This document shows, in pieces, positions 6,346 to 7,701 of a stretch of 7,701 nt of DNA (the first letter of the stretch is position 1; every line of letters starts with the position of its first letter). The stretch covers positions 1 to 7,701 of the forward strand of contig JAOQAA010000402.1 in assembly GCA_025963815.1 (NCBI GenBank). The letters run 5' to 3'. The notes under the pieces are model-generated. The model did not search any database, was not told the origin of the DNA, and saw nothing but the letters and a program-made list of their open reading frames with translations. Made by a program: the position numbers and the translations under genes. This stretch comes from Capsulimonas sp. (GTDB lineage Bacteria > Armatimonadota > Armatimonadia > Armatimonadales > Capsulimonadaceae).

Positions 6346-6501
6346 GGCCCTCATCCCCCAGCCCCTTCTCCCAATTCTGGGAGAAGGGGAGCCAGAGCTT
6401 TTTGGGTTAGGATCTGAAATCAAAAATCCTAACTTGAAACCTCAATCTTCAATCTGACTCCCCCTCTCCCAGAATTGAGAGAGGGGGCCGGGGTGAGGGC
6501 C
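6346..6501. repeat. Composite inverted repeat of two REP-like elements
   Basis: The left arm (6346-6391) and right arm (6458-6501) are imperfect reverse complements over about 45 bases, beginning GGCCCTCA and ending TGAGGGCC, around a 66-base AT-richer centre. Each arm is also a hairpin. In the left arm CCCCTTCTCCC (6362-6372) pairs perfectly with GGGAGAAGGGG (6379-6389) around AATTCT. In the right arm CCCCCTCTC (6460-6468) pairs with GAGAGGGGG (6479-6487). The whole resembles a MITE or paired REP (BIME-like) insertion. No transposase and no clear target duplication are visible. It fills most of the gap between DUF1800 and DUF1501. Confidence 0.8.
6406..6433. repeat. Hairpin in the centre of the composite repeat
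   Basis: GTTAGGAT (6406-6413) and ATCCTAAC (6426-6433) are perfect inverted copies with a 12-base loop. The short T run at 6399-6403 precedes this hairpin and follows the left-arm hairpin by nine bases, so neither is a textbook terminator. Confidence 0.55.
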
Positions 6502-6513
6502 TTTGAAGGCCGC

Positions 6514-6518
6514 AGGAG
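6514..6518 (+). promoter_or_regulatory. Ribosome binding site of DUF1501
   Basis: AGGAG lies nine bases before the ATG at 6528, just after the right arm of the composite repeat. It supports the start choice and shows that the repeat stops short of the initiation region. No convincing promoter is seen between 6341 and 6527. Confidence 0.75.
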
Positions 6519-6527
6519 AACAGCACG

Positions 6528-7701
6528 ATGGCGACAACGCGACGCGAATTTATCCATAACGGCCTGGCCTTCGTATCCCTGGGCCTTGCAATGCCGCATT
6601 TTCTCATGCAGGCGGCCGCCGCCGATCCTGCGGGCGCACAAGCTCCGGGTGTTCCCACGATCCCCGCCGGCAAAATCCTTGTGGTGATCGAGATGTCGGG
6701 CGGCAACGACGGCCTGAACACCGTGATCCCGTTCGCCGATCCGAACTACGCGAAGCTGCGTCCGAACATTGGGATCAAGGCCAGCGACGTTGTCAAAATC
6801 GACGGTAACCTTGGGATGCATCCCAAACTGAAGCCCTTCGGCGCGATGTACGAACAGGGCCATCTGGCCATCGTCAACAGCGTCGGCTATCCCAACCCTA
6901 ATCGCAGCCACTTCCAATCAATGGATATCTGGCAGATGGGAAATCCGGAGATCGACATCAAAGATCGGGTCGGCTGGCTGGCGCGCTACTTCGACGATGA
7001 CGGACACTTGAAATCCAACCCGCTGTCGGGCGTCACTCTCGGTTCCTCCCTGCCTCTGACACTATTCTCTGAAAGCGCTCCTGTGTCGGCGGTCGGCAAC
7101 GGACGTGATTACGGATTTCGTGTGGACGCCGGCGACCGCGACAAACAGCTCGCCACACTCAAAGCGCTCTACGCCCAGGGAACCGTCGCGGGCGGCAACG
7201 CGGAGTTCGTGCGCAACGTGGGCAGCGACGCCTATTCCAGCTCGCTCCAGCTCCAGCAGGCAATGGACCATTACGACACCAAGGCCGGCGACGCCGCGAA
7301 GTACCCACGCAACAACGGCTTCGCCGACGGACTGCAAACGATCGCCCGGCTCATTGCCGGGGGCCTCGGCACACGCGTCTATTACCATAGCCTCGGCGGC
7401 TTCGATACGCACGCCAACCAGCCCTACCAGCACGGCCAGCTTCTCGGCCAGCTCGCCGACGGCCTTAAGGCCTTCTTCGACGACCTCACCCTGCAAGGCC
7501 GCGCGAACGACGTCATCGTGATGACCTTCTCCGAGTTCGGCCGCCGCGTCAAGGAAAACGGCTCCGCCGGCACGGACCACGGCGCCGGCAGCGTCATGTT
7601 CCTGGCGGGGGCCAGCGTCAAGGGCGGCCTCTACGGCGAAGCGCCCAACCTCGGCGACCTGGACGACGGCGACGTCCGCTTCCACACGGACTTCCGCAGC
7701 G
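6528..7701 (+). CDS. DUF1501 family protein, Tat-exported, 3' end outside window
   Basis: The first 391 residues are present and the frame stays open to the edge. A twin-arginine signal peptide is clear: TTRREFI (3-9), a hydrophobic stretch (about 11-28) and an AAAA cleavage region near 29-32. The mature part starts with KILVVIEMSGGNDGLNTVIP (49-68), the DUF1501 signature. It continues with HPKLKPF (98-104), NRSHFQSMDIWQ (125-136), GGFDTHANQ (290-298), MTFSEFGRR (332-340) and GTDHGAGS (348-355). As I recall, the family is related to the alkaline phosphatase/sulfatase superfamily, and D293, H295, D350 and H351 are plausible metal ligands; no substrate is established. It probably acts outside the cytoplasmic membrane. 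It follows DUF1800 by 187 bases, mostly repeat, and is probably co-transcribed with it. Confidence 0.93.
   Translation, partial: MATTRREFIHNGLAFVSLGLAMPHFLMQAAAADPAGAQAPGVPTIPAGKILVVIEMSGGNDGLNTVIPFADPNYAKLRPNIGIKASDVVKIDGNLGMHPKLKPFGAMYEQGHLAIVNSVGYPNPNRSHFQSMDIWQMGNPEIDIKDRVGWLARYFDDDGHLKSNPLSGVTLGSSLPLTLFSESAPVSAVGNGRDYGFRVDAGDRDKQLATLKALYAQGTVAGGNAEFVRNVGSDAYSSSLQLQQAMDHYDTKAGDAAKYPRNNGFADGLQTIARLIAGGLGTRVYYHSLGGFDTHANQPYQHGQLLGQLADGLKAFFDDLTLQGRANDVIVMTFSEFGRRVKENGSAGTDHGAGSVMFLAGASVKGGLYGEAPNLGDLDDGDVRFHTDFRS

Noticed and set aside
6346..6501. CRISPR array or tRNA-like structure
   Set aside because: There are only two repeat copies and they are inverted, with no regular spacers; the fold is simple hairpins, not a cloverleaf.
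7062..7685. 207-codon open frame on the minus strand
   Set aside because: It is antisense to the DUF1501 core; its Val/Ala/Glu-rich composition is typical of a shadow frame.

Overview
The window is about 7.7 kb of GC-rich bacterial DNA with five protein genes. Three lie on the minus strand in the left 4.8 kb: a VIT/VWA-domain protein, a MerR-family regulator and a PAS/SpoIIE-type phosphatase. Two lie on the plus strand in the right 2.9 kb: DUF1800, then DUF1501, which runs off the right edge. There are no RNA genes, CRISPR array, transposase or phage genes, and no gene-free stretch reaches 300 bases. The DUF1800/DUF1501 pair, the C-rich CCCAATTCTGGG-type intergenic repeats and the GC-rich coding with AT-rich promoters suggest Armatimonadota, Planctomycetota or Chloroflexota. 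That assignment is inference; no marker gene is present.

Left block (minus strand, transcribed right to left). A short MerR regulator overlaps the start of the VIT/VWA gene by 20 bases, and a strong Shine-Dalgarno for the VIT gene lies inside the MerR gene. The two form a translationally coupled operon. Its promoter matches the sigma-70 consensus at both hexamers with a 17-base spacer, and is so close to the MerR ATG that the transcript is probably leaderless. A 10-base-period repeat and a dyad over the -35 box suggest autoregulation. Just upstream, a hairpin with a T tract closes the phosphatase gene. That protein joins an AhpD-like N-terminal domain to a PAS domain and an intact SpoIIE/PP2C catalytic domain, so it is probably a signal-dependent serine/threonine phosphatase.

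Centre (4786-4996). A divergent control region holds a recognisable promoter for each direction, a small dyad between them, and a palindromic operator-like repeat just after the plus-strand start site.

Right block (plus strand). DUF1800 (no signal peptide) and DUF1501 (twin-arginine signal peptide) form a conserved two-gene unit. Here they are separated by a 156-base composite inverted repeat whose two arms are copies of a REP-like repeat in opposite orientation. A degenerate relative of the same repeat follows the VIT/VWA gene at the left edge. No promoter is evident between DUF1800 and DUF1501, so any co-transcript must carry this structured element.
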